DNA of 64,000 bases. Origin: Chloroflexota bacterium. GTDB lineage: Bacteria > Chloroflexota > Dehalococcoidia > Lucifugimonadales > Lucifugimonadaceae. How positions within the stretch are numbered: the first letter of the stretch is position 1; the number at the start of each line of letters is the position of its first letter. The stretch lies in contig PAXI01000002.1 of NCBI GenBank assembly GCA_002714425.1, forward strand, positions 8,496-72,495, written 5' to 3'. The position numbers and the translations under genes are program-made. This document shows positions 1 through 8,311 of the stretch, piece after piece. The notes beneath the pieces are model-generated. The model was not told the origin of the DNA. It worked only from the letters and a program-made list of their open reading frames with translations, and did not search any database.

Positions 1-1070
1 TCACCCGCGGAAGCCAAGGTTAAGACTCCCATAATTTGAGTTTCTCCTCGTGTGAAAATTGAAGAGCCATGAACTCTAGGTAAGTACCCAATCTCTGTAT
101 TTAAGTTTCTTATTTCATCTAATTTTCGCCCATCTGGCCTTTGTTCATCTTCTAGAATAGCCTTCCTAACTGCCTCTGTTTCAAGAGAGTACAGAGCACT
201 TTTTATTTTCGAAGGTTCATGATCTTCTCCAAGTGCTTCTATAGTTTTATTCATAAGTTCAGAAATTCTATCAAGTCTTTCTTTTTTATCTCCTGGCTCT
301 TTTAGTGTATTCAAAAAATCTTGCCCAATATGTTTTTGTGTTGCTTCAAAAGCAGATTTATCTTCCTCAGAAACTTCAGGGGCAGACCATTTTTTTACAC
401 CAACTTTGTTTTGAATTTCTATAATTTGCTCAACAATTTGCCCATTTACTTCTTGAGCTAATTGCAATGCATCAAGAAGAACACTTTCAGAAACAAAATT
501 TGCCGCAGATTCCACCATCATTACTGAATCTCCGGTTCCTGCAACCATTAACTCCAAGTCACTTGACTCAAGTTCTTCATAAGTAGGATTAACCACTAAT
601 TCCCCATCGATTAAACCAATCACACATGCTCCTATCGGATCATGAAATGGTAAATCAGAAATAGCAAGAGCCGTAGAAGCCCCAATAATTCCCATTGCTG
701 GATAAGGATTTTCTCCATCCGAGCTTAAAACACTGATTATTATCTGTATCTCATTATGTACGGTTTTAGAAAAAAGAGGCCTGATAGGTCTGTCAACCAT
801 CCTACTTGCTAGAATTGCTTCCGAACTAGGCCTGCCCTCTCTTTTGAAAAAACCACCTGGCAGTTTTCCTGCTGCATAAGCTTTTTCAGCAACTTCTACT
901 GTAAGGGGTAAAAAATCCAAATCTTTTGGCTCTTTTGAAGCCGCGACTGTTGCTAAAATCATTGTATCTCCGTACTGTAAAGTAACTGCACCTGCAGCCT
1001 GTTTGGCAACTTTTCCGTGCTCAAACCTTAGAGACCTACCACCAACCTCCATCTCAAAATTATTAATCAT
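1..1070 (-). CDS. pnp: Polyribonucleotide nucleotidyltransferase (PNPase), partial, N-terminal part
   Basis: PNPase degrades RNA 3' to 5' with phosphate and is a core degradosome exonuclease. Translation of the minus strand gives about 356 residues beginning MINNFEMEVGGRSLRFEHGK; the first RNase PH-like domain follows (ILATVAASKEP, REGRPSSEAILASRMVDRPIRP with about one residue change from the family pattern), then the helical linker and the start of the second RNase PH domain (DGRKLDEIR, LPRVHGSS, FTRGETQ). The gene leaves the window on the left, so the KH and S1 domains are not seen. An in-frame TAG lies directly before the ATG and a GAGAAGAG ribosome site precedes it, fixing the start. It follows rpsO after 59 bases, the classic rpsO-pnp arrangement. 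Confidence 0.96.
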   Translation of the reverse strand, partial: MINNFEMEVGGRSLRFEHGKVAKQAAGAVTLQYGDTMILATVAASKEPKDLDFLPLTVEVAEKAYAAGKLPGGFFKREGRPSSEAILASRMVDRPIRPLFSKTVHNEIQIIISVLSSDGENPYPAMGIIGASTALAISDLPFHDPIGACVIGLIDGELVVNPTYEELESSDLELMVAGTGDSVMMVESAANFVSESVLLDALQLAQEVNGQIVEQIIEIQNKVGVKKWSAPEVSEEDKSAFEATQKHIGQDFLNTLKEPGDKKERLDRISELMNKTIEALGEDHEPSKIKSALYSLETEAVRKAILEDEQRPDGRKLDEIRNLNTEIGYLPRVHGSSIFTRGETQIMGVLTLASAG

Positions 1071-1129
1071 CTACTCTTCTCTTTTGTTCTTCTTGATTCA
1101 GGGTGTAACTGAGTATAAATACTTGTAAA

Positions 1130-1405
1130 CTATTTTCTGAGTCCTAATTTATCTATAAGTTCTCTATATTTATCTACATTTTTATCATTTAGATATTTTA
1201 ATAGACTTCTTCTCTGACCCACAAGTTTCAACAAACCTCTTCTCCCACTAAAATCATGTTTATGTGTTTTTAAGTGATCAGTTAAGTAATTTATTCTATC
1301 GGTTAGAAGTGCTATTTGTACTTCTGCAGATCCAGTATCAGTTTTATGAACTTGATAACTATTTATTGTGGATAATTTTTCAGTTTTTTCCAATTCTTTA
1401 TTCAC
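1130..1405 (-). CDS. rpsO: Ribosomal protein S15
   Basis: This protein binds the central domain of 16S rRNA and helps nucleate assembly of the small-subunit platform. The 91-residue product has the usual length (E. coli 89) and the family core: [40 protein letters not shown] and a C-terminal LIDKLGLRK. The start is GTG; no strong Shine-Dalgarno is visible before it. It is the first gene of an rpsO-pnp unit on the minus strand. In several bacteria S15 represses its own translation through a leader structure; the leader lies in the long gap to the right, but I cannot identify the structure by eye. Confidence 0.97.
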   Translation of the reverse strand: MNKELEKTEKLSTINSYQVHKTDTGSAEVQIALLTDRINYLTDHLKTHKHDFSGRRGLLKLVGQRRSLLKYLNDKNVDKYRELIDKLGLRK

Positions 1406-1780
1406 CCGTTTGTATCCATTAATACATTGATTAAGGGATTTATCTTAATTGTTTTTCTCTTTTTAAAACACCATTAAGGTTATCATGAAGTAAATAAAGA
1501 ATATATATCTTATTCATTAATTATCAGCAATATTGATATATATTTTCATCTGTATAAAACTTACAAGAACAAAAATTGAATAAATTATAAAAAAATTCAA
1601 AAATTCACTAATCGTGTATATAGAGTCTATTGACAGTGTAAGTTGATAAATAATAAAGTATAATAATTGTATGTTCGTAATACATTGTTTATTGTCAAAT
1701 ATTTATAATATTGTCAGTCGACAGTTTTATTATCGACATAAAGTATTAATTAATTAATAATGACTGGAGGATGGGGGCCC
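1406..1780. promoter_or_regulatory. Divergent intergenic region between rpsO and the collagen-like gene
   Basis: No gene is visible in these 375 bases, the longest gap of the window. The region must carry promoters for rpsO (leftward) and the collagen-like gene (rightward). Rightward candidates are a TTGACA at 1630-1635 with a weak TAAAGT 18 bases on, and TATAAT hexamers at 1659-1664 and 1704-1709 that lack a good -35. The sequence ATTGTC occurs at 1691-1696 and 1710-1715, and a TGTC-4-GACA dyad at 1712-1723 is followed by TCGACA at 1733-1738, so a repressor or activator site is possible. Nothing here resembles a tRNA or a known riboswitch. Confidence 0.4.
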
Positions 1781-2368
1781 ATGAAAGGTCTGATCCAAAA
1801 AAAGGCAAAAGCCTTAATAATAATCGGCACGATGCTAGCCTTAATGGCATCATTCGCATGTGAAGGAGCAGCAGGACCAGCAGGAGAACCTGGACTACCT
1901 GGATTGCCTGGTAACCCTGGTAACCCTGGAGAACCTGGTAACCCTGGAGCACCTGGAGAACCTGGAGAACCTGGACCAGCAGGACCACAAGGACCAGCAG
2001 GACCAGCAGGACCAGCAGGACCGGAAGGACCAGCAGGACCAACGGGATCAAGTGGATCTGGTGCAACTAACATGGCAGGTATATCCGTTTCATTATCAGG
2101 AAGCACATTATCCGTTCACGGTGGTGGTTTCGCAAGTAGTGCTAATGTTACAATTACCCTTGGTAATATGACCAGCGGTGAAGTACTTGGCTCAACAGAT
2201 GCTGATGACAACGGTGCATTTACAGTAGATTTCGTATTAGACAGCCCACCAGCAGGTGTACATGGTGTAACAGCTATGGGTACTGGCGGTGGCGCAGCTT
2301 CTAACGCATTTGTTGTTGGTGCTAGCTCTGGTTCATCTGGAGTAGTTGCAGGAGATGTGGTTAGATAA
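1781..2368 (+). CDS. Collagen-like surface protein, probable lipoprotein
   Basis: The product is 195 residues from the chosen ATG. Residues 1-26 form a signal sequence (basic KKAK, then a hydrophobic stretch) ending SFAC, with Cys27 a possible lipidation site; the lipobox is imperfect. Residues 29-94 are 22 uninterrupted Gly-X-Y triplets, first rich in GNP/GEP/GLP, then GPA/GPQ. Residues 95-195 look like a small beta-sandwich domain (repeated GG and alternating hydrophobics: [24 protein letters not shown]), similar in style to IPT-like surface domains. An ATG 21 bases upstream is in frame, but GGAGG at 1766-1770 and the better signal peptide favour the later one. Base composition is far more GC-rich than all neighbours. 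Function unknown; probably extracellular adhesion or coat. Confidence 0.8.
   Translation: MKGLIQKKAKALIIIGTMLALMASFACEGAAGPAGEPGLPGLPGNPGNPGEPGNPGAPGEPGEPGPAGPQGPAGPAGPAGPEGPAGPTGSSGSGATNMAGISVSLSGSTLSVHGGGFASSANVTITLGNMTSGEVLGSTDADDNGAFTVDFVLDSPPAGVHGVTAMGTGGGAASNAFVVGASSGSSGVVAGDVVR
1865..2062 (+). repeat. Collagen Gly-X-Y coding tandem repeat
   Basis: Twenty-two consecutive Gly-X-Y codon triplets make a degenerate 9-base tandem repeat. Two repeat classes are visible: units like AACCCTGGT/GAACCTGGA in the first half and GGACCAGCA in the second. Such tracts are prone to slippage, so the triplet number may differ between strains. The same repeat produces long spurious open frames on both strands, which I do not regard as genes. 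Confidence 0.9.
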
Positions 2369-2390
2369 TATCTCGCCAAATTGAATGACT

Positions 2391-2419
2391 AAAAAAGCGC
2401 CGTTTGGCGCTTTTTTTTT
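2391..2419 (+). terminator. Rho-independent terminator of the collagen-like gene
   Basis: A perfect stem AAGCGCC / GGCGCTT with a GTTT loop is flanked by A-run and T-run tracts (at least eight T after the stem). It lies about 20 bases past the stop codon. The A-tract on the left also gives a U-run in the reverse direction, so it may stop transcripts from the minus-strand CBS gene too. Confidence 0.92.
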
Positions 2420-2439
2420 GGTATAAAACTAAGATTCTC

Positions 2440-3675
2440 TTAATTTAAAAGTTCAACTCTAGCTCTAGTAATTCTTCTACCGATAACATGTTGAACTGTT
2501 ATCCTGAGTTTATCAATATTAATTACTTCTCCAATTGAAGGCATCTTCCCTATATGTTTTAGTATCAAGCCTCCAACTGTATCAAATCCATCTGCCAAAA
2601 TATGCGTTGTAAAATATTGATTAATATAGTCAATTGATACGCCGGCATCAACTAATATAACTGAATCACTTATTTTTTGAACTTCTGGGCCTTCAATATC
2701 AAATTCATCAACTAATTCACCAACTATTTCTTCGATTAAGTCAGTTACTGTGACTAAGCCTGATACACCACCGTACTCGTCAATAACTATAGCTATACTT
2801 GTCCTGTGTTCTTGTAATTCTCTAAGTAATTTTTCCAAACTTTGAGACTCAGGAACTCTTAGCGCAGGCCTAACTAGTTCATTTATAATAATCTTCTTAT
2901 TTTCTGTCCCAAGTGCGTCTCTAGCGTATGCAATTCCAACAATTGTATCAATCGAATCTTTGTAAATAGGTATTTTGCTGTGCCCTCCTACATTCATAAG
3001 TTCGATGATAGATGTAAGATTCTGGTTAGAATCAGCAGTAATCATATCAACCCTAGGAACCATAATCTCTCTAACTTTTACGGTATCCATACGCAATATG
3101 CCTCTAATCATTTTTAGTTCTTCTTCGTCTGCAGGTATTACATCATCTTCTAATTGCTCTAATCTTTCTTGAAGATTAGCATAAACATCTTGGTCAACAG
3201 CTTCATTACCTAGACCTCTTGACAGTAAAAAAGAAATAATTTTTGAAATAAGTGGCAATCCACTTATGAAATTTAGTAATTTTCCAATTGGAAATGTGAA
3301 GGTTCTAAGATTATTAATCCACATACTGCAAATAGCTGATGCAATTATATGCAAAAGAATCCCTATGGATAGAGTTGAAAAGAAACTTATAAAGATTACT
3401 TGACTTGTATTTAAGGCATCAAGACTAATAAGTTCTTTAAATAAGAAATTGGATAATAAAACTAGAAATAAAGTTTGTAGCCCCCTACCAACAGCTGAAG
3501 ATTCGGCAGATAATCTTTCTAAATGTATATCCTCATCGTTATTTTTATTAGAATTTTTAATTGATGAAGGAGTTGCGATGACTCTAGTACCTAAGGAACT
3601 TAGCGTCAATGAAATTAGAAAAAAACCTACTAAAGGAATTGAAAAAAATAATACTGAGGCTAATGAATTAAGCAA
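2440..3675 (-). CDS. CNNM/CorC (HlyC) family membrane protein with CBS pair
   Basis: The 411-residue protein has an N-terminal membrane region (about residues 1-25, 70-90 and 95-120 hydrophobic), then a CBS-domain pair (IMVPRVDMITADSNQ; STSIAIVIDEYGG-type motif HRTSIAIVIDEYGGVSGLV; LIEEIVGELVDEFD) and a C-terminal CorC_HlyC domain (GFDTVGGLILKHIGKMPSIGE). The family is linked to Mg2+/Co2+ efflux or resistance and was first labelled hemolysin C. The TTG start is strongly supported by TAACTGGAGGTAGAA directly upstream. The membrane part is divergent from typical DUF21 sequence, so the transport role is inferred from the cytosolic domains. Confidence 0.88.
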   Translation of the reverse strand: MLNSLASVLFFSIPLVGFFLISLTLSSLGTRVIATPSSIKNSNKNNDEDIHLERLSAESSAVGRGLQTLFLVLLSNFLFKELISLDALNTSQVIFISFFSTLSIGILLHIIASAICSMWINNLRTFTFPIGKLLNFISGLPLISKIISFLLSRGLGNEAVDQDVYANLQERLEQLEDDVIPADEEELKMIRGILRMDTVKVREIMVPRVDMITADSNQNLTSIIELMNVGGHSKIPIYKDSIDTIVGIAYARDALGTENKKIIINELVRPALRVPESQSLEKLLRELQEHRTSIAIVIDEYGGVSGLVTVTDLIEEIVGELVDEFDIEGPEVQKISDSVILVDAGVSIDYINQYFTTHILADGFDTVGGLILKHIGKMPSIGEVINIDKLRITVQHVIGRRITRARVELLN

Positions 3676-3790
3676 TTCTACCTCCAGTTATATCACCGAT
3701 AGTATAAATATAAAAATTTATACACGTATGAGGAGGTTCCTCTTTTTCATTCATTTTTTCGAATTTTGATATCATAATTTTATAAAAGCA

Positions 3791-4414
3791 TCATTTAATT
3801 GATTTTGCTGGGACTCCAGCAACAATATCGTTACTTAAAACATCTTTTCGAATAACTGATCCTGCTCCAGTTTTAGCATTTTTTCCTATTGTTACAGGAG
3901 CAATTATCATACTGCCTGCACCAATAAAAGCTCCTTTTTCTATAACTGTTCTATGCTTTTTTTCTCCATCATAATTACACGTAACAGTACTAGCGCCAAT
4001 ATTGACATTTTCACCAATTGTAGAGTCACCAATATATGAAAAATGAGAAATAGTTGATTTTTCACCAATTATAGAATTCTTAACTTCTACTAGATTACCT
4101 ATTTTACAATATTTTTTTATATATGAACCGTCTCTAATTAGTGAATTTGTACCAGCAAACACATTATTTGATATTTCCGAATCCCTAATTATAGCGCCAT
4201 CTATCTCACAATTATCACTAATTACACTATTAGATATTTGACTATTAGGTCTAATAATTACATTTTTTCCAATTTGGGATCCATTCTTTATATGAACCCC
4301 TGGTTCAACTGTTGTCCCTATACCTATTTTCACATCATCATCTATGTAAACATTTTTTATATCAATAATGTTTACTCCATTTTTTTTATGTTTATTAATG
4401 TTTAATTGATTCAT
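3791..4414 (-). CDS. Stand-alone GlmU C-terminal-type acetyltransferase (left-handed beta-helix)
   Basis: The 207-residue protein matches only the C-terminal half of GlmU, the domain that acetylates glucosamine-1-phosphate for UDP-GlcNAc synthesis. It begins at the linker (GVNIIDIKNVYIDDDVKIG) and runs through hexapeptide repeats to the end; no N-terminal uridylyltransferase domain with its GTAGP-type nucleotide motif is present, and none lies upstream. The acetyltransferase residues known from E. coli GlmU (R333, K351, H363, Y366, N377, N386, K392) all have counterparts at the same spacing: R94, K112, H124, Y127, N138, N147 and K153. It is therefore probably active. The pyrophosphorylase must be a separate gene, or the substrate differs. 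Next gene leftward is the CBS protein, about 115 bases away. Confidence 0.87.
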   Translation of the reverse strand: MNQLNINKHKKNGVNIIDIKNVYIDDDVKIGIGTTVEPGVHIKNGSQIGKNVIIRPNSQISNSVISDNCEIDGAIIRDSEISNNVFAGTNSLIRDGSYIKKYCKIGNLVEVKNSIIGEKSTISHFSYIGDSTIGENVNIGASTVTCNYDGEKKHRTVIEKGAFIGAGSMIIAPVTIGKNAKTGAGSVIRKDVLSNDIVAGVPAKSIK

Positions 4415-4528
4415 ATTTGAAATTATACAATAATTACTGTTATATAATAATTACACATATAATAAGTTTTTATTACATAAATTTTTATCAATTTAAAGTT
4501 TATGATTTTAGAAAATTTCTAAAAATCA

Positions 4529-4618
4529 GGAGAGGTGCCAGAGCGGTTTAATGGGCACGCCTGGAAAGCGTGTGTGGGTGCAAGCTCACCGCAGGTTCGA
4601 ATCCTGTCCTCTCCGCCA
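4529..4618 (+). tRNA. tRNA-Ser (anticodon GGA)
   Basis: A complete class II tRNA: acceptor stem GGAGAGG pairs with CCTCTCC, the anticodon stem CACGC/GCGTG encloses loop CTGGAAA with anticodon GGA at 4563-4565, a long variable arm (about GTGGGTGCAAGCTCACC) follows, and the T arm contains GGTTCGAATCC. Discriminator G and an encoded CCA end the gene. It reads UCC and UCU serine codons. It is the only tRNA I find in the window. Confidence 0.97.
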
Positions 4619-4707
4619 TTTATTTTAATTTTGATATTCATTTTTTTTAAATTTTTGATATATAATATTAATTATCCTAATATAAAATAAAAATTTGAGG
4701 TATTAAT

Positions 4708-6759
4708 TTGTCAAAAAATCTCGTCATTGTTGAATCACCAACTAAAGCAAGAACCCTGCAAAGATTTTTGGGTAACAATTACATAGTTGAGTCATCCGTT
4801 GGACACATTAATAATCTTCAGTCAGGATACGGGGCAAAATATAGCGGCCCAGTGGTTGGCGTAAATGAAGATTTTGAACCAATTTGGCAACTTGAAAAAG
4901 GTGCAAAAACAAGAATAGACAATCTTCACAAATTAGCAAAAAAATGCGAAACAATATATTTAGCAGCTGACCCTGATCGAGAAGGAGAAGGTATTGCCTT
5001 TCACGTTGCTAATGCATTAATTGAAAAAAAAGAGCCAAAGGAAAAATTTAGAAGAGTTGTTTTTCATGAAATTACTGAAAAAGCTGTCAAAGAAGCCTTC
5101 GAAAAAGCAGGTGAAATAAACATGGATCTAGTTAATGCCCATATAGGAAGAAGATTAGTGGATAGACTAGTGGGTTTTTCACTAAGTGGACTTACATCAT
5201 CATTACTTAGACTAAAAAGACTATCAGTGGGAAGAGTTCAATCTGTTGCTGTAAGTATAATTAAGGACAAAGAAGATGAAATAAAAGCTTTTATTCCAAA
5301 AGAATACTGGAATATAACTGGTTATTTTTCTAAAAACAAGCAATCATATGAAGGAAAGTTATTTGAGGTCGACGGAAAATCTCAAAAAGAACTAATAATA
5401 TCAAATAAATCAGACGCATCAAATATTCAAATTAACCTAGAAAAACAAAAATATAAAATAGATTCAATTAAGTCTAATATTAGAAAAACCAAGCCAAGAG
5501 CACCATTTACAACTAGCTCACTTCAGCAATTTGCATCATCAAGATTAAGATTTAGTCCATCAAGAACTATGAGAATAGCACAACAATTATTTCAAGGAAT
5601 AAATTTAGGGCAAGGCGAAGAGGGTCTAATAACATATATGAGAACAGACTCAAATGTATTATCAGAAGATTCATTGAGTCAAATAGGAAGTTTTGTTAAG
5701 AGTTCCTATGGAAATAATTACTACAACGTAAGAAAATATAAAACTACATCGGCTAATGCACAAGAAGCCCATGAAGCCATAAGACCCACTTCAATAAAAC
5801 GTACTCCTGAATCAATACAAAAATATCTAGATGAAAATCAATTCAAATTATATGATTTGATATGGAGAATAACAATAGCCAGTCAAATGGCTGAAAGTGA
5901 AAATAAAAAGACGTCAATAATTACTTCTTCCGAGAATGAGAATTATAAATTCAAATCTGAATATGACGAGTTGATTTTTGATGGATATAAAAAACTATTT
6001 CCTGATAAAAAATCTGATAATATGCCGGATATTGTGGAAAAAGAAATTGTGGACCTTGATTCAATTACAAAAGAACAAAAATTTACCCAACATCCCCCAA
6101 GATATTCTGAAGCATCTCTGATTAAAACTATGGAAGAGCTTGGTGTTGGAAGGCCAAGTACATACGCTAGCATATTAAATACCATTAAAGAAAAAAAATA
6201 TATTTGGGTTATAAATAGATCAATTTTCATCAGTCCTATAGGTAATGCATTAGTTGAAGAATTAAAAAAATATTTTTCTGAAAGTGTTATGGATTATAAA
6301 TTTACTGAAAAAATGGAAAATGATCTTGACCTAATATCAAATGGAAAACTTAAGAGAGATAAATTTGTAAAAACATTCTGGAATAATTTTGAGCCAATTA
6401 AGAATAACTATGAAAAAATTGCTGAAGAAAATCCAAGAAACCCCAGTGAATATAATTTCTTAAGGACAAATATTATTTGTTCTTCCAAGACACCATGTAT
6501 AAATTCGGAAACAGGAAAAGAATTTGAAGAAAATGATCCTCCATTAGGGCAAAAATCATTAAATAAATCCTTAGAAAAATCACGTAGAATGATTTGGATT
6601 AGATTTAGAAATAAAAAAGGTGATGGTGGATTTTTAGCTTGTGAAGATAGAGAATGTAAAGTTACAGCCGACGAAAGTGCATGGGCTGGCTTTGGAAGAG
6701 GAAGAACAAGAACTCTAGAAGCACTTAAAAATTCAATGAAAGAAAAGTGCATTCGTTAG
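4708..6759 (+). CDS. topA: DNA topoisomerase I
   Basis: Type IA topoisomerase that relaxes negative supercoils. The 683 residues hold an N-terminal TOPRIM domain (LVIVESPTKA with catalytic Glu9; YLAADPDREGEG with the acidic metal site near residues 88-92) and the nucleophile Tyr310 in GLITYMRTDS. HRPPARYSEA-type motif appears as QHPPRYSEASLIKTMEELG. The C-terminal part keeps only isolated cysteines (IICSSKTPC and ACEDREC) instead of the usual repeated four-cysteine zinc ribbons, so the tail looks degenerate. The TTG start has GAGG eight bases before it. A TATAAT at 4661-4666 is a possible -10 element. It directly follows the tRNA gene. Confidence 0.97.
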   Translation: MSKNLVIVESPTKARTLQRFLGNNYIVESSVGHINNLQSGYGAKYSGPVVGVNEDFEPIWQLEKGAKTRIDNLHKLAKKCETIYLAADPDREGEGIAFHVANALIEKKEPKEKFRRVVFHEITEKAVKEAFEKAGEINMDLVNAHIGRRLVDRLVGFSLSGLTSSLLRLKRLSVGRVQSVAVSIIKDKEDEIKAFIPKEYWNITGYFSKNKQSYEGKLFEVDGKSQKELIISNKSDASNIQINLEKQKYKIDSIKSNIRKTKPRAPFTTSSLQQFASSRLRFSPSRTMRIAQQLFQGINLGQGEEGLITYMRTDSNVLSEDSLSQIGSFVKSSYGNNYYNVRKYKTTSANAQEAHEAIRPTSIKRTPESIQKYLDENQFKLYDLIWRITIASQMAESENKKTSIITSSENENYKFKSEYDELIFDGYKKLFPDKKSDNMPDIVEKEIVDLDSITKEQKFTQHPPRYSEASLIKTMEELGVGRPSTYASILNTIKEKKYIWVINRSIFISPIGNALVEELKKYFSESVMDYKFTEKMENDLDLISNGKLKRDKFVKTFWNNFEPIKNNYEKIAEENPRNPSEYNFLRTNIICSSKTPCINSETGKEFEENDPPLGQKSLNKSLEKSRRMIWIRFRNKKGDGGFLACEDRECKVTADESAWAGFGRGRTRTLEALKNSMKEKCIR

Positions 6760-6851
6760 TTTTTACAAATTGAAAAAATCTATTCTTAAAACAAGTAATT
6801 GAATTAAAGTTGTAAATCAGTAAATATGTAACAAGGTATGAATATTTATTT

Positions 6852-6874
6852 TTTCATATAATATTTATATGAAA
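6852..6874. repeat. Perfect 9-bp inverted repeat upstream of the Xer gene
   Basis: TTTCATATA and TATATGAAA flank a five-base centre, 19 bases before the recombinase start. It could be an operator or a hairpin in the leader. In DNA this rich in A+T, a dyad of only A/T plus one C/G pair can arise by chance. Confidence 0.3.
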
Positions 6875-6893
6875 TTTTAATAAATGACAAAAA

Positions 6894-7796
6894 ATGAACT
6901 CTCATAATAACTTTTATAACTATCTAAAAATAAATAAAAACTTATCATACTATACAATTAGAAATTACAAGAATGACTTAAGTGATTTTTTGGATTTTAT
7001 AGGAGAAAAAAAAATTTCAAATATAAATAAAATAACAAAACTAATTATCAGAGAATATCTATCCAATCTCTTAAAAAAGAATTACAAGAAAAAAAGTATA
7101 ACAAGGAAATTATCTGTCATTAGATCGTATTTAAGATACCTTAAATCCCAAAATATAATTGATGAAAACCATGCTGAGTTAGTACATGCACCAAAAAATA
7201 CAAAAAAATTACCTGAAATAATTGAAAAAAAAGAAATAAATAAATTACTTGAAACTCCAAAATTTGACACAATAAACGGTTCCAGAGATAGAGCAATTTT
7301 AGAAATATTCTATTCAACAGGAATAAGAGTGTCTGAAATGCATAAAATAAATATCAACGACGTAGATTATAAAGAACAAAATATCAAGATAATTGGAAAG
7401 GGTTCAAAAAATAGAGTTGTGCTTTTTGGGAAAAAATGTCAAGATGCTATAAAAAATTACGCTACTTATCATAGAGTTAAACTCATTTCGAATCTACATA
7501 ATGATAAAGCTCTTTTTCTAAATAGATATGGATCAAGGTTATCAGTGAGATCTATTCAGAGGCTAGTAAAAAAATATTTTTTGATATCTGGATTAGGTAA
7601 TAATTTGCACACACACTCTCTAAGACACACCTTTGCAACTCACCTGATTGAAGAAGGAGCAGATATCAAGGTGGTGCAAGATCTATTAGGGCATGAAAGC
7701 CCAACAACCACCCAAATATATACTAATGTATCAGCAAAACATACAAAAGAAGCTTACTTTAAGTCCCATCCCAAAGCCAAACTAGATGTGAAGTAA
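6894..7796 (+). CDS. Tyrosine recombinase XerC/XerD
   Basis: Site-specific recombinase that resolves chromosome dimers at dif. The 300 residues are full length for the family: an N-terminal SAM-like core-binding domain (residues 1-90) and a C-terminal catalytic domain with the complete set Arg145 (STGIRVSE), Lys169 (GKGSKNR), His241 and Arg244 (HSLRH), His267 (LLGHES) and Tyr276 (TQIYTNV). The ending SHPKA is typical of Xer proteins. No phage or integron genes lie nearby, and the neighbours are housekeeping genes, so it is a chromosomal Xer and not a mobile integrase. Whether it is XerC, XerD or a sole Xer cannot be told from this window. Confidence 0.94.
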   Translation: MNSHNNFYNYLKINKNLSYYTIRNYKNDLSDFLDFIGEKKISNINKITKLIIREYLSNLLKKNYKKKSITRKLSVIRSYLRYLKSQNIIDENHAELVHAPKNTKKLPEIIEKKEINKLLETPKFDTINGSRDRAILEIFYSTGIRVSEMHKININDVDYKEQNIKIIGKGSKNRVVLFGKKCQDAIKNYATYHRVKLISNLHNDKALFLNRYGSRLSVRSIQRLVKKYFLISGLGNNLHTHSLRHTFATHLIEEGADIKVVQDLLGHESPTTTQIYTNVSAKHTKEAYFKSHPKAKLDVK

Positions 7797-7849
7797 TAAA
7801 AAAGTAATGAGAATTATATGAAAATAAAGAAAAATAGAGAGAAAAAATT

Positions 7850-8311
7850 ATGTCTAAATCAATAAAAAAAATTATAGTAATTAATGGTCCTAACCTTAAT
7901 AATTTAGGAAAAAGAAATAATAATTTGTATGGGAATGAATCATTAGATGATGTGGAAAACAAGATGATTAAAAATGCAAAAGAGAATAACTTTGAAATTT
8001 CTTTTTTTCAGTCAAATCATGAAGGTGAAATTGTTGATTTTATACAAAAATTAAATAAAGATAAAATATCTGGGATAATCATTAATGCTGGAGCATTATC
8101 TCAGGTAGGATATTCGATACTTGATGCATTGATTGATATGTCACCAATCAAATTTATTGAAGTGCATATTTCCAATGTTTTTTCAAGGGAAGAATTTAGG
8201 CAAAAATCGGTATTTGCAAAATATGCAGAAGGTCAAATTTGCGGGCTGGGAACTTATGGTTACCTAGCAGCAATGAATTTTTTTATTAATAAGGATCAAC
8301 TTAATGACTAA
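7850..8311 (+). CDS. aroQ: 3-dehydroquinate dehydratase, type II
   Basis: Third step of the shikimate pathway, dehydrating 3-dehydroquinate. The 153-residue length and the motifs INGPNLNNLGKR, NLYG, EVHISN and SREEFR are those of the type II family. Active-site Arg22, Tyr27, Asn79, Glu104, His106 and Arg113 are present. The loop that normally reads N-A/P-G-A-(Y/L)-T-H-T-S is NAGALSQVG here, so the conserved substrate-binding histidine is Gln85; this may alter activity. The stop overlaps the next gene by 8 bases, implying translational coupling. A purine-rich AGAGAG sits before the ATG. Confidence 0.93.
   Translation: MSKSIKKIIVINGPNLNNLGKRNNNLYGNESLDDVENKMIKNAKENNFEISFFQSNHEGEIVDFIQKLNKDKISGIIINAGALSQVGYSILDALIDMSPIKFIEVHISNVFSREEFRQKSVFAKYAEGQICGLGTYGYLAAMNFFINKDQLND

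Noticed and set aside
1746-2171. Long open frames on both strands across the collagen repeat
   Set aside because: They are shadows of the Gly-X-Y codon repeat: low-complexity, Leu/Val- or Asp/Gln-rich strings with no start signal of their own. The plus-strand frame with signal peptide and C-terminal domain is the real one.
6894-7796. Tyrosine recombinase as a marker of an integrated phage or island
   Set aside because: Length, motifs and the SHPKA ending fit chromosomal Xer, flanking genes are housekeeping, and the tRNA-Ser gene 2.3 kb upstream shows no duplicated 3' end nearby.
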